From Azonexaceae bacterium s22 (lineage in GTDB: Bacteria; Pseudomonadota; Gammaproteobacteria; Burkholderiales; Rhodocyclaceae): a DNA stretch of 64,000 nt. The stretch lies in assembly GCA_016617495.1 (NCBI GenBank), contig WYCU01000002.1, positions 337,538 through 401,537 of the forward strand, given 5' to 3'. This document shows, piece after piece, positions 1-9,840 of this stretch. Positions within the stretch are counted from its first letter, which is position 1. The number at the start of each line of letters is the position of its first letter. The translations under genes and the position numbers were made by a program. The notes under the pieces were generated by a model. It was given only the letters and a program-made list of their open reading frames with translations, did not search any database and had not been told where the DNA came from.

Positions 1-973
1 GCATGGCCGAGGACAAGGGCCCGAGCACAGTGGATTCCTCGCGCGGATCGGCGGGCACGAAGCGCGCTGCGGCTGCGGCGGCCAGCGTGGCGACTTCGTC
101 GTAACGATGGGCCGGCACCAGCAGCCGCGTCTGGGCGGTGCAGGTTTGCCCGGCATTCTGGAAACAATGGGCGACGACGGCGGGAATGGCCGTGGCGAAA
201 TCGGCGTCGTCGAGCACGATGGCCGGCGATTTGCCGCCCAGTTCGAGCGCGACGCGTTTGATCGTCGCGGCGGCCAGTTCGCCGATGCGGCGCCCGGCAC
301 GTGTCGAGCCGGTAAAGGAAACCATGTCGACTTCAGGATGCGCGACCAGCGCCTCGCCAATGTCCGGGCCGGTGCCCGTCACCAGATTGAACACGCCTGC
401 CGGCAAACCGGCTTCGTGAATGACATCGGCGAGGATGAAGGCATCCAGCGGCGCCACTTCGGAGGGCTTGAGCACGACCGTGCAGCCGGCAGCCAGCGCG
501 GCGGCAACTTTGGCCGCCACCTGATGCAGCGGGTAGTTCCACGGGGTAATGGCGACGACCACGCCGACCGCTTCGCGCACGACCCGGGAGTTGCCGACGC
601 TTTCCTCGAAATCGAATTCGGCCAGCAGCTTGGCGTACATGCCAAAGGTGGCAATCGGCGAGCCGACCTGCACCCGCCGCGAGAAGGCAATCGGGCAACC
701 CATCTCCAGCGTGATGGCTTGGGCGATGTCGGCGGCACGGGCCTTCAAGCCGTTCTGGATGGCTTTGAGGAACGCGGCGCGCGTGGCCGGAGGCGTTGAA
801 GACCAGGCCGGAAAGGCGCGGCGTGCGGCTTGCACCGCGGCCTCGGCATCCGCGGCATGACCGGCGGGAATACGGGTGAGCAGGGTGCCGGTGGCCGGGT
901 TGATGACCTCCAGTTGCGCTGCGCCTGCCGGCGCCGTCCAGCGCCCATCGATGTAGAACTGCGTCCTGTCCAT
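1..973 (-). CDS. NAD(P)-dependent aldehyde dehydrogenase (3' end cut by window edge)
   Basis: Oxidises an aldehyde to the acid with NAD(P)+; the substrate cannot be told from sequence. About 324 codons are present and the C-terminus lies outside the window. The N-terminus reads MDRTQFYIDGRW, typical of the family. Family motifs are visible: the Rossmann-side stretch TPWNYPL, the ELGGKSP glutamate motif and the catalytic cysteine in CFQNAGQTC near the truncated end. The ATG at 973 has a GGAGG Shine-Dalgarno sequence (about 979-984). The transaldolase gene lies upstream on the same strand, 47 bases away, so co-transcription is possible. The family call is sure, the substrate unknown. Confidence 0.9.
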   Translation of the reverse strand, partial: MDRTQFYIDGRWTAPAGAAQLEVINPATGTLLTRIPAGHAADAEAAVQAARRAFPAWSSTPPATRAAFLKAIQNGLKARAADIAQAITLEMGCPIAFSRRVQVGSPIATFGMYAKLLAEFDFEESVGNSRVVREAVGVVVAITPWNYPLHQVAAKVAAALAAGCTVVLKPSEVAPLDAFILADVIHEAGLPAGVFNLVTGTGPDIGEALVAHPEVDMVSFTGSTRAGRRIGELAAATIKRVALELGGKSPAIVLDDADFATAIPAVVAHCFQNAGQTCTAQTRLLVPAHRYDEVATLAAAAAARFVPADPREESTVLGPLSSAM

Positions 974-1020
974 GTCCAGCCTCCTTTTTAACGGCATTGT
1001 CGCGCGGAACGGGCGAACCT

Positions 1021-2058
1021 TCAGCGCACCAGATCGAGCAATTTGTCGAAGGCCTCGGCAAATTGCTGCAATCCCGCCTGTTGCAGCGTCTCGCCGACCG
1101 CGTCGAGGTCGATGCCCAGCGCCGCGAGCGCGGCCAGTTGCGTCTCGGTTCCCTCCGCATCGTCGCCGAGCGTGGCGGCAGCTTCGCCATGGTCGCGGAA
1201 AGCGGCCAGCGTTGCATCCGGCACGGTGTTGACCGTGCCGGCGCCGATCAGTTGCTCGACGTAGATCACATCGCGGTAGGCCGCGTTCTTGGTTGATGTC
1301 GAGGCCCAGAGCAGCATTTGCGCCGGCGCGTCGCCGGGCAGGGGCGCGGCGGCCAGCGATTCGGCGTAGGCGCGGCGAGCCATGGCGATGGCGCTCTTGC
1401 CTTGCAGGGCGGGCGGTAGCTTGGGGTCGAGCAGGGCATCGAGGCGGCTGATGAATACGCTGGCCACCGAGGCAATGTGCGCGACCGGCAATCCGGCGGC
1501 CACGCGGCGCTCAATGCCGGTGCGGTAGGCCGCCTGCACGCCGGCCAATTGCGCCGGCGAGAAAATCAGCGTCACGTTGACGTTGATGCCATCGGCGATG
1601 GCGTCGGCAATTGCCGTCAGCCCGGCCGCCGTGGCGGGAATCTTGATCATCGCGTTGGGCCGGGCGATTTCCGCCCACAGGCGCTGCGCGGCAGCCAGCG
1701 TGCCGGCGGCATCGTGGGCCAGTGCCGGCGCTACCTCGAAACTGACGAAGCCGGCGCGACCGCCGCTGCGCTCATGGCACGGCCGGAAAAGATCGCAGGC
1801 CGCCTGGATATCCGGCAGCACGAGCATTTCGAAGCGTTTTTCGGGGTCGACCGCGACATTGCGCAACTCGCCAATCGCCGCCTGATAACGGGCATCGGTG
1901 CGGATGGCGTTGTAGAAGATCGCCGGATTGGAGGTGACGCCAGCGATGGCGTCGTCCGCGATCCAGCGGGCGAGTTCGCCGGAAGCGAGCAATTCGCGGG
2001 AGAGATTGTCGAGCCAGATCTGCTGGCCCAAGGGGGCAATGGCGGCGATGCGGGACAT
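1021..2058 (-). CDS. tal: transaldolase
   Basis: Cytosolic enzyme of the non-oxidative pentose phosphate pathway; moves a dihydroxyacetone unit from sedoheptulose-7-phosphate to glyceraldehyde-3-phosphate through a Schiff base on lysine. The 345-residue product starts MSRIAAIAPLGQQIWLDNLSR and carries the GVTSNPAIF signature near residue 40 and the catalytic-lysine motif NAMIKIPAT in the middle. Its length fits the longer, cyanobacterial/actinobacterial-like transaldolases rather than the TalB type. One copy of the repeated uptake-like word lies inside the gene (1845-1859). An aldehyde dehydrogenase gene follows on the same strand. Confidence 0.93.
   Translation of the reverse strand: MSRIAAIAPLGQQIWLDNLSRELLASGELARWIADDAIAGVTSNPAIFYNAIRTDARYQAAIGELRNVAVDPEKRFEMLVLPDIQAACDLFRPCHERSGGRAGFVSFEVAPALAHDAAGTLAAAQRLWAEIARPNAMIKIPATAAGLTAIADAIADGINVNVTLIFSPAQLAGVQAAYRTGIERRVAAGLPVAHIASVASVFISRLDALLDPKLPPALQGKSAIAMARRAYAESLAAAPLPGDAPAQMLLWASTSTKNAAYRDVIYVEQLIGAGTVNTVPDATLAAFRDHGEAAATLGDDAEGTETQLAALAALGIDLDAVGETLQQAGLQQFAEAFDKLLDLVR
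1845..1859 (-). repeat. USS-like 15-mer, one mismatch (inside tal)
   Basis: Reads ATGTCGCGGTCGACC on the minus strand (first base differs from the consensus). It is followed by CCG, five A, a GC-rich gap and then GAAAT, so the first A/T tract is clear and the second weak. It lies within the tal coding sequence. Confidence 0.7.
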
Positions 2059-2113
2059 GGGAAGCTTGGGGAAAAAAGCCGCAAGTCTAGCAGCCGCCGT
2101 GTTTCAGGGGCAT

Positions 2114-2286
2114 TTATCCCCGTTTGGGTCGGACAAGCCTGTGGACAATCTCTGGGCAGTTGGCGCAGGCGGTTGTCGGCAAAGGAAAAAATGCGTTTGC
2201 CTAAATATTGTGCAGTGCAAGGGTGGGTCCGTGTGCGCTTATCCCCAGTTGTTCTGGGCAAGTCTGTGGATAGTCTCTGGACAAGC
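2114..2286. repeat. duplicated DnaA-box-like module in the tal-acnB gap
   Basis: Two similar modules about 125 bases apart. Each has a TTATCCCC word (2114-2122 and 2239-2247) and, exactly 26 bases further on, an inverted TGTGGA(C/T)A word (2140-2148 TGTGGACAA; 2265-2273 TGTGGATAG), followed by TCTCTGG. The words differ by one or two bases from the DnaA box TTATCCACA or its complement. An A/T-rich stretch follows at about 2371-2395. This resembles the layout of bacterial origins, but no dnaA, dnaN or gidA is nearby. It fills most of the 440-base gap (2059-2498), in which I see no gene. Confidence 0.55.
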
Positions 2287-2379
2287 GGGGTAATCCCTTG
2301 ATTGGAGGGCGGATTGGGGCGGTTGCACAAAGTTTTGGCAGTGCACGAATCGGACTGGCAAATCAGGTGCTATAACATA

Positions 2380-2395
2380 TAAAATATATAAGACT
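2380..2395. promoter_or_regulatory. possible GntR half-operator upstream of acnB
   Basis: Matches 11 of 16 positions of the perfect palindrome TGTCTTATATAAGACA found beside the GntR gene at 34428-34443. The right half (TATATAAGAC) is intact and the left half is lost. It lies about 105 bases before the acnB start, inside the only A/T-rich stretch of this gap, so it may overlap a promoter. The link to the regulator is inference. Confidence 0.35.
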
Positions 2396-2498
2396 TGCGC
2401 GCCGGTTTCGGGCGGTTCAACGACGAACTATTCGGCCGCTGCCATTGTCGTAAAATAATCATTTCCCCTAGAGCAACCCTTTACGAAAGGAAGTCGCC

Positions 2499-5096
2499 GT
2501 GCTTGAAGCCTATCGCGCCCACGTTGCAGAGCGTGCAGCCCTCGGAATCCCTCCGCTGCCCCTGTCCAAGCAACAGACCACCGAACTGGTCGCCCTGCTG
2601 AAGAACCCGCCTGCTGGCGAGGAAGCTTTCCTGGTCGAGCTGATCACCTATCGCGTTCCGGCTGGCGTGGATGACGCCGCCAAGGTCAAGGCCGAGTTCC
2701 TGGCCAAGGTTGCCAAGGGCGAAGAATCCTGCGCCCTGATCTCCAAGGAAAAAGCCACCGAACTGCTCGGCACCATGCTCGGCGGTTACAACGTCAAGCC
2801 GCTGATCGACCTGCTGGGCTGTGGCACCTGCGGCGCCGTTGCCGCCGAAGGCCTGAAGAAGACCCTGCTGGTTTTCGATTACTTCCACGATGTCGCCGAG
2901 CTCGCCAAAGCCGGCAACGCCAACGCCAAGGCCGTCATGCAGTCCTGGGCCGACGCCGAGTGGTTCACCTCCCGTCCGGAAGTCCCGGCTTCGCAGAAGC
3001 TCACCGTCTTCAAGGTCACCGGCGAAACCAACACCGACGACCTCTCCCCGGCACCGGACGCCTGGTCCCGCCCGGATATCCCGCTGCACGCGCTGGCCAT
3101 GCTCAAGAACCCGCGTCCGGGTATCGAAGCCGACGAGCCGGGCACCCGCGGCCCGATCAAGCAACTCGAAGCGCTGGCTGCCAAGGGCAACCTGATCGCC
3201 TACGTCGGTGACGTGGTCGGTACCGGTTCCTCCCGCAAGTCCGCCACCAACTCCGTGCTGTGGTTCACCGGCGAAGACATCCCGTTCGTCCCGAACAAGC
3301 GCTTTGGTGGTGTCTGCCTCGGCTCCAAGATCGCCCCGATCTTCTTCAACACGATGGAAGATGCCGGCGCACTGCCGATCGAAATCGATGCCGGCCAGAT
3401 GGACATGGGCGACGAGATCGAACTGAAGATCGATTCCGCCTCCGGCAAGGTCACCGCCACCAAGAACGGTGCCACCATCGCCGAATCCCAGCTCAAGACC
3501 CTCGTCATCCTCGACGAAGTCCGCGCTGGCGGTCGTATCCCCCTCATCATCGGCCGTGGCCTGACCGCCAAGGCGCGTGAAGCCCTTGGCCTGCCGGCCT
3601 CGACCCTGTTCCGTCTGCCGCAGCAGCCGAACGATCCGGGCACCGGCTACTCGCTGGCCCAGAAGATGGTCGGCCGCGCCTGTGGCCTGCCGGAAGGCAA
3701 GGGCATCCTGCCGGGTACCTACTGCGAACCGAAGATGACCACCGTCGGCTCCCAGGACACCACCGGCCCGATGACCCGCGACGAACTCAAGGATCTGGCC
3801 TGCCTCGGCTTCTCCGCCGACATGGTCATGCAGTCCTTCTGCCACACCGCCGCTTATCCGAAGCTGGTCGACGTCAAGATGCACCGCGAACTGCCGACCT
3901 TCATCGCCAATCGCGGTGGCGTTGCCCTGCGTCCGGGCGACGGCGTCATCCACTCCTGGCTGAACCGTCTGCTGTTGCCGGATACCGTCGGTACCGGTGG
4001 CGACTCCCACACCCGCTTCCCGATCGGCATCTCCTTCCCGGCCGGTTCCGGTCTGGTCGCCTTTGCCGCTGCCACCGGCGTCATGCCGCTGGACATGCCG
4101 GAATCCGTGCTGGTTCGCTTCAAGGGCAAGATGCAAGACGGCATCACCCTGCGCGATCTGGTTAACGCCATTCCGCTGTGGGCCATCAAGCAAGGCCTGC
4201 TGACCGTCGAGAAGAAGGGCAAGAAGAACATCTTCTCCGGCCGCATCCTCGAAATCGAAGGTCTGCCGGATCTCAAGGTCGAACAAGCCTTCGAACTTTC
4301 CGACGCTGCCGCCGAGCGTTCCGCTGCTGCTTGCGCCATCGCCCTGAACAAGGAGCCGATCGTCGAGTACATGCGTTCCAACATCACCCTGATGAAGTGG
4401 ATGATCGCCGAAGGCTACCAGGATGCCCGCACCCTCAAGCGCCGCATCGCCGCCATGGAAGACTGGATCGCCAAGGGCGAACTGCTCAAGGCCGATGCCA
4501 ACGCTCAGTACGCTGCCGTCATCGAAATCGACCTGGCCGAGATCACCGAACCGATCGTTGCCTGCCCGAACGATCCGGACGACGTCAAGGTGCTGTCCGA
4601 AGTCTCCGGCGACAAGATCGACGAAGTCTTCATCGGTTCCTGCATGACCAACATCGGTCACTTCCGCGCTGCCGGCAAGGTGCTGGACGGCAAGAGCGAC
4701 ATCCCGGCACGTCTGTGGATCGCCCCGCCGACCAAGATGGACGCCCTGATCCTCACCGAAGAAGGCTACTACAGCGTTCTCGGCAAGGCCGGCGCCCGCA
4801 TGGAAATGCCGGGCTGCTCGCTGTGCATGGGTAACCAGGCACAGATCCGCAAGGGTTCCACTGCGATGTCGACCTCCACCCGCAACTTCCCGAACCGTCT
4901 GGGCATCGACACCCGCGTCTACCTCGGCTCCGCCGAACTGGCCGCAATGTGCGCCCTGCTCGGCAAGATCCCGACCAAGGAAGAGTACATGCAGTACATT
5001 CAGGTCGTGAACGCCAAGGCCGCCGACATCTACCGCTACATGAATTTCGACCAGATCCCGGCGTTCGTGGAAGTGGCTGAAACCGTCGAGATGTAA
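2499..5096 (+). CDS. acnB: aconitate hydratase B
   Basis: Interconverts citrate and isocitrate in the TCA cycle with a [4Fe-4S] cluster; cytosolic. The 865-residue length is that of AcnB, and the start [19 protein letters not shown] matches the family's N-terminal HEAT-like domain. Cluster ligands are visible as Cys715 (GSCMTN) and Cys773/Cys776 (PGCSLCMG), the spacing known from E. coli AcnB. GTG at 2499 is chosen because the family consensus begins there and AAAGGAAG lies just upstream. Codon use is strongly biased, as expected for a highly expressed gene. A strong terminator follows. Confidence 0.97.
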   Translation: MLEAYRAHVAERAALGIPPLPLSKQQTTELVALLKNPPAGEEAFLVELITYRVPAGVDDAAKVKAEFLAKVAKGEESCALISKEKATELLGTMLGGYNVKPLIDLLGCGTCGAVAAEGLKKTLLVFDYFHDVAELAKAGNANAKAVMQSWADAEWFTSRPEVPASQKLTVFKVTGETNTDDLSPAPDAWSRPDIPLHALAMLKNPRPGIEADEPGTRGPIKQLEALAAKGNLIAYVGDVVGTGSSRKSATNSVLWFTGEDIPFVPNKRFGGVCLGSKIAPIFFNTMEDAGALPIEIDAGQMDMGDEIELKIDSASGKVTATKNGATIAESQLKTLVILDEVRAGGRIPLIIGRGLTAKAREALGLPASTLFRLPQQPNDPGTGYSLAQKMVGRACGLPEGKGILPGTYCEPKMTTVGSQDTTGPMTRDELKDLACLGFSADMVMQSFCHTAAYPKLVDVKMHRELPTFIANRGGVALRPGDGVIHSWLNRLLLPDTVGTGGDSHTRFPIGISFPAGSGLVAFAAATGVMPLDMPESVLVRFKGKMQDGITLRDLVNAIPLWAIKQGLLTVEKKGKKNIFSGRILEIEGLPDLKVEQAFELSDAAAERSAAACAIALNKEPIVEYMRSNITLMKWMIAEGYQDARTLKRRIAAMEDWIAKGELLKADANAQYAAVIEIDLAEITEPIVACPNDPDDVKVLSEVSGDKIDEVFIGSCMTNIGHFRAAGKVLDGKSDIPARLWIAPPTKMDALILTEEGYYSVLGKAGARMEMPGCSLCMGNQAQIRKGSTAMSTSTRNFPNRLGIDTRVYLGSAELAAMCALLGKIPTKEEYMQYIQVVNAKAADIYRYMNFDQIPAFVEVAETVEM

Positions 5097-5121
5097 TTCG
5101 AGAAAATCGGCCGTTTTTGAC

Positions 5122-5136
5122 GGTCGACCGCGACAA
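5122..5136 (-). repeat. USS-like 15-mer, exact (after acnB)
   Basis: Exact TTGTCGCGGTCGACC on the minus strand, followed by GTC, five A, CGGCCG and ATTTT. It sits between the acnB stop codon and its terminator, abutting the terminator stem. Confidence 0.85.
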
Positions 5137-5168
5137 AGCCCCCGCAGGGAAACCTGCGGGGGCTTTTT
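5135..5168 (+). terminator. rho-independent terminator of acnB
   Basis: A 14-base GC-rich perfect stem (left arm 5135-5148, right arm from 5153) with a GAAA loop, followed by a T run. Confidence 0.93.
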
Positions 5169-5251
5169 ATTTGCGCAAACGCAGCAATGCGTCAGGCTGC
5201 CGCGGGCTGCAATCGGCAGGGCAAGCCTGGACTTCTAAAATCGGGGGAAAA

Positions 5252-5878
5252 TCAGGCGGCGTGCAGTTCGGCGTGGCGGGCCAGTGCCTTGGCGCGGGCT
5301 TCAGCCAGACGGGACTGGACGTTGCTCGGCAAGGGGGCGCCGTCGTCCGGAGCCTGGTTCAGCGCATAGGCTTCCATGGCCTTCAGGCGGGCGAAAAGCA
5401 GACGCATGCGGACTTTATCCGTGGCGAGCAGGGCATCGGCCTGCTTGTCCTGATCTTCGTCGACGACGCGCGGCCGACTGTAGAACTGGTGCAGCGGAAG
5501 ATCGTCGAAACCGCCATCGTCGTTTTCGTTGTCGCTGAGCAGACGGATGAGAATCCGTTGGGCCGTATCCGAGTTGCTGCTGAGCAGGGCGATCTGCTGG
5601 CGCTGGCTGCGCGAGAGCATCAACGCCGGAATAGCTTTGCCATTGGCCTGTGCAACGTCCTTCCGGGCGACACGCATCTTGGCGATGGTGTTGACCGGCT
5701 TGAGCATCTGTACCGGCGCCGGTGTGGCAATGGCGGCCACAACCACACCGCTCTCCGTCGTCACGGCGGGGTTGGCGTCAATGAACGAACGCGCTTCTTC
5801 CGGCAACACATCCGCAGCGGATGCATTGAATGCAGCCAGAAAGGCGATGGCAGGAAGAAGACGATGGGGCGTGAGCAC
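5252..5878 (-). CDS. exported protein of unknown function
   Basis: I do not recognise a family. From the GTG at 5878 the product has about 208 residues and begins with a signal peptide (VLTPHRLLPAIAFLAAFNASA, cleavage expected near SAAD). The mature part is hydrophilic and mostly helical, with several R/K- and Q-rich segments and an acidic patch SDNENDDGGFDD. The frame stays open upstream to an ATG at 5944, which would add a cysteine-containing leader before the signal peptide; I prefer the GTG although no clear Shine-Dalgarno sequence is visible. An inverted repeat (5885-5904) lies directly before the chosen start. The gene converges with acnB and diverges from the kelch-like gene. Confidence 0.6.
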   Translation of the reverse strand: MLTPHRLLPAIAFLAAFNASAADVLPEEARSFIDANPAVTTESGVVVAAIATPAPVQMLKPVNTIAKMRVARKDVAQANGKAIPALMLSRSQRQQIALLSSNSDTAQRILIRLLSDNENDDGGFDDLPLHQFYSRPRVVDEDQDKQADALLATDKVRMRLLFARLKAMEAYALNQAPDDGAPLPSNVQSRLAEARAKALARHAELHAA

Positions 5879-5884
5879 TGATTT

Positions 5885-5904
5885 AATGTATGTCAGAATA
5901 CATT
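5885..5904. promoter_or_regulatory. inverted repeat AATGTAT-N6-ATACATT
   Basis: Perfect 7-base arms (5885-5891 and 5898-5904) around a 6-base spacer, placed just upstream of the proposed start of the exported protein gene on the minus strand. It could be an operator; no regulator gene is adjacent. Confidence 0.4.
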
Positions 5905-5914
5905 GACATTTTAG

Positions 5915-5938
5915 CCGAAAAATCGTGGGGTTTTTCGG
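5915..5938. other. A/T-armed hairpin between divergent genes
   Basis: Arms CCGAAAAA (5915-5922) and TTTTTCGG (5931-5938) with an 8-base loop. It lies in the divergent promoter region, so a terminator role is unlikely unless transcription enters from either side. Function unknown. Confidence 0.4.
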
Positions 5939-6034
5939 ATTCATACAATGTTTTACCTCGACCACCCGGCTTGATCGGGTTTGTCGGCGCCCTTGGGCCG
6001 TGGCCTGCCGGCGCAAATATCACGGGAGAGCGCC

Positions 6035-7282
6035 ATGGGAAATGTGTCTCGCCGGTTGCTACTCAGCTTCTGCTTGCTTGCCAATGGCGCGATTGCGGCG
6101 GCGGAATCCCTGGTACAAGAGGTGCCGCGTTGCGTGGCGGATACCACCGGCCTCAGCGGCGTCGAGCGGCGTTTGCTGGCCCTGCCGGCGGATAGCTGGC
6201 TGGCGCTTCCCGGCACCGCGTTCCGGAAATTCTGTGAGGCCAATGCCGTGCCCGCGCTGGAGGCTAACGGCGGCTGCCGCATGGCCATCGAAGCGTGGTC
6301 GGGCGGCGTGTTCGACGATGACCGGCGCCAGATGCTGGTCATGGGCGGCGGGCACATGGATTACTGGGGCAACGAGGTCTATGGTTTCTCGCTCGCCAAT
6401 GGGCGATGGCGCATCGTGCGGCCAGCATCCCGCGTGGCGGCCGGCACCTTGCCGAGCGAACCAATGCCGGACGGGGCGCCGGTCTCGCGCCATACGTATG
6501 ACAGCCTGGCCTACATGCGCCACCTCGGCCAGGTCTTCCTGTTCGGTGGGGCCATCGCGCCGAATGGCTATTCCGAGAATACGACCTGGTGGTTCGATCC
6601 GGCCAGTGCGCGTTGGCAAGCGAAGGCCACTGCCCCGCGCAGCGGGGTGGGGCATTACTACATGGCGACGGCCTACGATCCGCAGACGCAGCAGGTTTAT
6701 ATCCGCAACGAGCGCGGGTTCTATGCCTACGATCCGGCAAGCGACCGCTGGTCCTGGCCGTTGGTGGATTTCAGCGTGCGACCCTACTACCCGCGGCAGC
6801 AGACCAACCACTATCGGCGCGCAGTGGTCATGCCCGAGGCGCGCCTGTTCGTGGCGCTGGGCGGCGTGCTGGCCAATCCGGCCGCGCCCGATGTGTTCAT
6901 TTACGATCTTGAACGCAAACGCGATGTCACGCCGGATTACCCGATGCGCGGCGATCTGAGCGTGATCGCCACGCAGGGCGTGGGCATGGATGTCGATACT
7001 GCCAGCGGCGCACTGGTGGCCTGGGCGGGCGGCGCCCCCGCGATCATGGACCCGCAAAGCTGGACATGGCGGCGGGGCAGTGCCCGCGGCGCGCCGCCCA
7101 AGGCGGTTGGCAACGGCACCTACGGGCGTTTTCGGTACATCCCGTATCTGAACGTCTTCATCCTCGTGAACAAGCCGGAAGAAGACGTCCATTTTTACAA
7201 ACCGACCGCGGGATGTGGCCCGGCAGCCCCGACGGATGCCCGCCGTCGGGAACCGGATGCCGGAACTACTTTGTCGCGGTAG
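6035..7282 (+). CDS. secreted kelch-like beta-propeller protein
   Basis: Predicted periplasmic or secreted protein of about 415 residues. ATG at 6035 follows a GGGAGAG Shine-Dalgarno sequence and opens a signal peptide (MGNVSRRLLLSFCLLANGA). The mature part shows repeated kelch-type blades: MLVMGGGHMDYWGNEVYGF, QVFLFGGAI...TWWFDPASARW, QVYIRNERGFYAYDPASDRW and RLFVALGGVL...FIYDLE, each with the glycine pair and the aromatic-spaced tryptophan of the fold. Galactose-oxidase-like folds share this pattern, but no catalytic residues can be assigned. Its 3' end overlaps the convergent metallo-hydrolase gene by 17 bases. Confidence 0.75.
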   Translation: MGNVSRRLLLSFCLLANGAIAAAESLVQEVPRCVADTTGLSGVERRLLALPADSWLALPGTAFRKFCEANAVPALEANGGCRMAIEAWSGGVFDDDRRQMLVMGGGHMDYWGNEVYGFSLANGRWRIVRPASRVAAGTLPSEPMPDGAPVSRHTYDSLAYMRHLGQVFLFGGAIAPNGYSENTTWWFDPASARWQAKATAPRSGVGHYYMATAYDPQTQQVYIRNERGFYAYDPASDRWSWPLVDFSVRPYYPRQQTNHYRRAVVMPEARLFVALGGVLANPAAPDVFIYDLERKRDVTPDYPMRGDLSVIATQGVGMDVDTASGALVAWAGGAPAIMDPQSWTWRRGSARGAPPKAVGNGTYGRFRYIPYLNVFILVNKPEEDVHFYKPTAGCGPAAPTDARRREPDAGTTLSR

Positions 7283-8279
7283 ACCCCGATTTTTCGGGCA
7301 AATTGAGCGGGCCGAATTCGACCGGCACCCAGGCATAGCCGCCCTTGGCTTCCTTGCGCACGTGGCCGATGCCGGGGAAGGGCAGGTGCATGCCGGCGAC
7401 GGCGAGCTTTTCGCGCGCGGCCATGGCAAAGACCTGCTTGCGGGTTTGCACCGCCTGCTTCGGATCGGTATCGAATTCAATCGCCACTTCCGGGCGGGCG
7501 AACTGCACGGCGTGGCTGTGCACCAGATCGCCCAGCACCAGCAGGCGGCTCTCGCCGCTGGTCAGCATGTAGCTGGCGTGGCCGGGCGTATGGCCGTGCG
7601 TATCCACACTCGCCACGCCGGGCAGCAGTTCGCGGTTGCTGTCGAAGGTTTTCCACTTGCCCGCCTTGAGATACGGCGCCGCTGCCTGGCGCGACATCTG
7701 GAAGAAGGCCTGCGCGTCCTTGGGCGCCTTGGCGGCCACGGCCTCGCTCAGCCCGTAATCGTTATCCGCCTTGGCCGACCAGACCTCGGCATTGACGAAC
7801 ACGCGCTCACCCTCCGGCGTCACCAGGCCGTTAACGTGGTCGCCATGCAAATGGGTGACGAGCACGACATCGACCTGTTCCGGCGTGTAACCCGCGGCCT
7901 TGAGGTTATCCACGATCTTGCCCAGCGTCGGGCCGAACAGTTTGGCGGCGCCCGCGTCGATCAGGATCACCTTGCTGCCGGTATTGACCAGATAAGCATT
8001 GACGGCGGTTTGCACGGCCGGGCCTTGCAGGAACTCGCGGGCGAGCAGGCGTTGCAGGTCACGCGTCGGGATGTTTTTCAGCAATTTCTCATCGAGACCG
8101 ATGGCGCCATCGTAGAGCGCGGTCACTTCAAAATTGCCCACCATCATGCGGTAGTAACCCGGCACCTGGGTCAGTTGTTGCGGGGCTTCGGCGAAGCTGG
8201 CCATCGGGGCGAGCAGGGCACCGGCAAGGGTCAGCGATTGCAGCAGGCGGACAGCGCCGCGGGGAAGGCAAGGCATCAT
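7266..8279 (-). CDS. periplasmic metallo-beta-lactamase-fold hydrolase
   Basis: Zinc-dependent hydrolase of the MBL superfamily; substrate unknown (lactonase-like members are the nearest in layout). The HxHxDH zinc motif is present as THLHGDHVNG, followed by a later metal histidine in DTHGHTPGHASY and a GDLVHSHAV segment. The chosen ATG at 8279 has GGAG six bases upstream and opens a signal peptide (PRGAVRLLQSLTLAGALLAP), so the protein is exported. The last codons (KSGSTATK) are written by the repeated uptake-like word at 7271-7285. The gene converges on the kelch-like gene with overlapping 3' ends. Confidence 0.85.
   Translation of the reverse strand: MMPCLPRGAVRLLQSLTLAGALLAPMASFAEAPQQLTQVPGYYRMMVGNFEVTALYDGAIGLDEKLLKNIPTRDLQRLLAREFLQGPAVQTAVNAYLVNTGSKVILIDAGAAKLFGPTLGKIVDNLKAAGYTPEQVDVVLVTHLHGDHVNGLVTPEGERVFVNAEVWSAKADNDYGLSEAVAAKAPKDAQAFFQMSRQAAAPYLKAGKWKTFDSNRELLPGVASVDTHGHTPGHASYMLTSGESRLLVLGDLVHSHAVQFARPEVAIEFDTDPKQAVQTRKQVFAMAAREKLAVAGMHLPFPGIGHVRKEAKGGYAWVPVEFGPLNLPEKSGSTATK
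7271..7285 (+). repeat. USS-like 15-mer, exact A-variant (3' ends of two convergent genes)
   Basis: TTGTCGCGGTAGACC, followed by CCGA, five T, CGGGC and AAATT. It spans the overlap of two convergent coding sequences and supplies the last codons of both. Confidence 0.85.
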
Positions 8280-8454
8280 CGGGGTCTCCAGTCGGGAAGC
8301 AGGCTTGTTTTTGGAATCGGCATTGTTCCACAAGGCTGGGGGCAGCAAAAGGCGGCTTGACAAATGCATGAAGCCTGCCGTTTCATGGCAGCGCCAGAGC
8401 GTATGCATAGTGCATGCCCCACGGCGCGCCTCCGAAGCCTCTCAAGGATTTCCA

Positions 8455-9840
8455 ATGAACGCCATCTCCCCCCGTCACACCGCTTCCGGGCGCTTGTTTG
8501 TCGGTGCTGCGCTCTTCGTGCTGAGTCTGTGCGCCGGGGCGCAATCGCCGGGCGGCTTGCCGCCGCAGCCCGATTACAAGGGCGAGATTCGCCGTGGGCC
8601 CGACGGCAAGCTGTTTGCCGATCCGGAGCCCAAAATCATCGAGACCGCGCCACTGGTCGAAGCCCCGCCCGCGGTGGCACCGCGTGTGGCGCCTGCGGCC
8701 GCTGCACCCGCGCCCGCACCGAGCGCCGCGCCGCAAGTCAAAGTGCCCAGCAAGCCAATGACGCTGGTCGTCGGCCGCGGGGAGCGCATTGCCACGCTGA
8801 CCGAAGCGGCGCGTCAGGCACGCGATGGCGACACCATCGAGATCAAGCCGGGCGAATATCGCGGCCAGCCGGCCGTCTGGACGCAGCACGACCTGACCAT
8901 ACGCGGTGTCGGCAAACGCCCGGTGATGGTTGCCGACAACGTGCTGGCCGAGGACAAGGGCATCTGGGTCGTGCGCGGCGAGCGCATCAAGATCGAGAAT
9001 ATCGAGTTTCGCGGCGCCCGCGCTTCAGACATGAACGGGGCCGGCATCCGTTTCGACAAAGGCAGCCTGAGCGTGCTCCGCTGCGCGTTCTTCGATAACG
9101 AAATGGGCATTCTCACCGCCAACAACGCCGAGATGTCGCTGGCGGTGATCGACAGCGAATTCGGCGATTCGCCCAAAACCTCCAACGATTTCCACCATCA
9201 GTTGTACGTCGGCCGCATTGGCCGCCTGATCCTGCGCGGCAGCCGCTTCACCAACGGCTTTTACGGCCATCTCGTCAAATCCCGGGCGCGCGAAAGCCAG
9301 ATCCTCTACAACATGATCGTCGACGGCCCGCAGGGCCATGCCTCCTACGAAATCGACCTCCCCAACGGCGGCGTGGTGTACCTGGTCGGCAACATCGTCG
9401 GGCAGGGGCCGGAATCCGAAAACCCGGCGATCATCGCCTATGGCTCGGAAGGGCTGGCCTGGACGCAAAACGCCATTTATCTCGCCCACAACACCCTCAT
9501 CAACGATGCGCCGCGGGCCAATTTCCTGGCCATTCGCAGCAACCGCGGCCCGGAGGCCGTCGAAGTCTGGGCCATCAACAACCTGCTGGTCGGCAGCGGC
9601 GACTTCAATCGTCCCGCACATGGGCGCTTCGAGGGCAATCAAACCGTGGCGCGCAACGTGCTGATCGAGCAAGGCGGCGTGCCGTCGCGCCTGCCACCGC
9701 AATCGCCGCTGCGCGGCAGCGTGCGGGTGCCGGGTCAGGCCGGAAACTTCGATCTGATGCCGAGCGCGGAATTTGTATTCCCGGCCGGCACCAAGCCGAT
9801 CACGGCTGCATCCCGGCTTTCGCCCGGGGCGTTTCAGTAA
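8455..9840 (+). CDS. secreted right-handed parallel beta-helix protein
   Basis: Predicted exported protein of 461 residues. ATG at 8455 is preceded by AAGGA and opens a signal peptide ([19 protein letters not shown]). A proline/alanine-rich linker (about residues 65-100) leads to a pectate-lyase-like beta-helix: [19 protein letters not shown] is the usual first turn, and later turns read [36 protein letters not shown] and LAHNTLIN. Such folds bind or cleave polysaccharides, but no catalytic residues can be named. The 3' end overlaps the convergent psd gene by 7 bases. Confidence 0.75.
   Translation: MNAISPRHTASGRLFVGAALFVLSLCAGAQSPGGLPPQPDYKGEIRRGPDGKLFADPEPKIIETAPLVEAPPAVAPRVAPAAAAPAPAPSAAPQVKVPSKPMTLVVGRGERIATLTEAARQARDGDTIEIKPGEYRGQPAVWTQHDLTIRGVGKRPVMVADNVLAEDKGIWVVRGERIKIENIEFRGARASDMNGAGIRFDKGSLSVLRCAFFDNEMGILTANNAEMSLAVIDSEFGDSPKTSNDFHHQLYVGRIGRLILRGSRFTNGFYGHLVKSRARESQILYNMIVDGPQGHASYEIDLPNGGVVYLVGNIVGQGPESENPAIIAYGSEGLAWTQNAIYLAHNTLINDAPRANFLAIRSNRGPEAVEVWAINNLLVGSGDFNRPAHGRFEGNQTVARNVLIEQGGVPSRLPPQSPLRGSVRVPGQAGNFDLMPSAEFVFPAGTKPITAASRLSPGAFQ

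Noticed and set aside
2481-4661. 726-codon frame antisense to acnB
   Set aside because: A shadow of strong codon bias in acnB; no family pattern.
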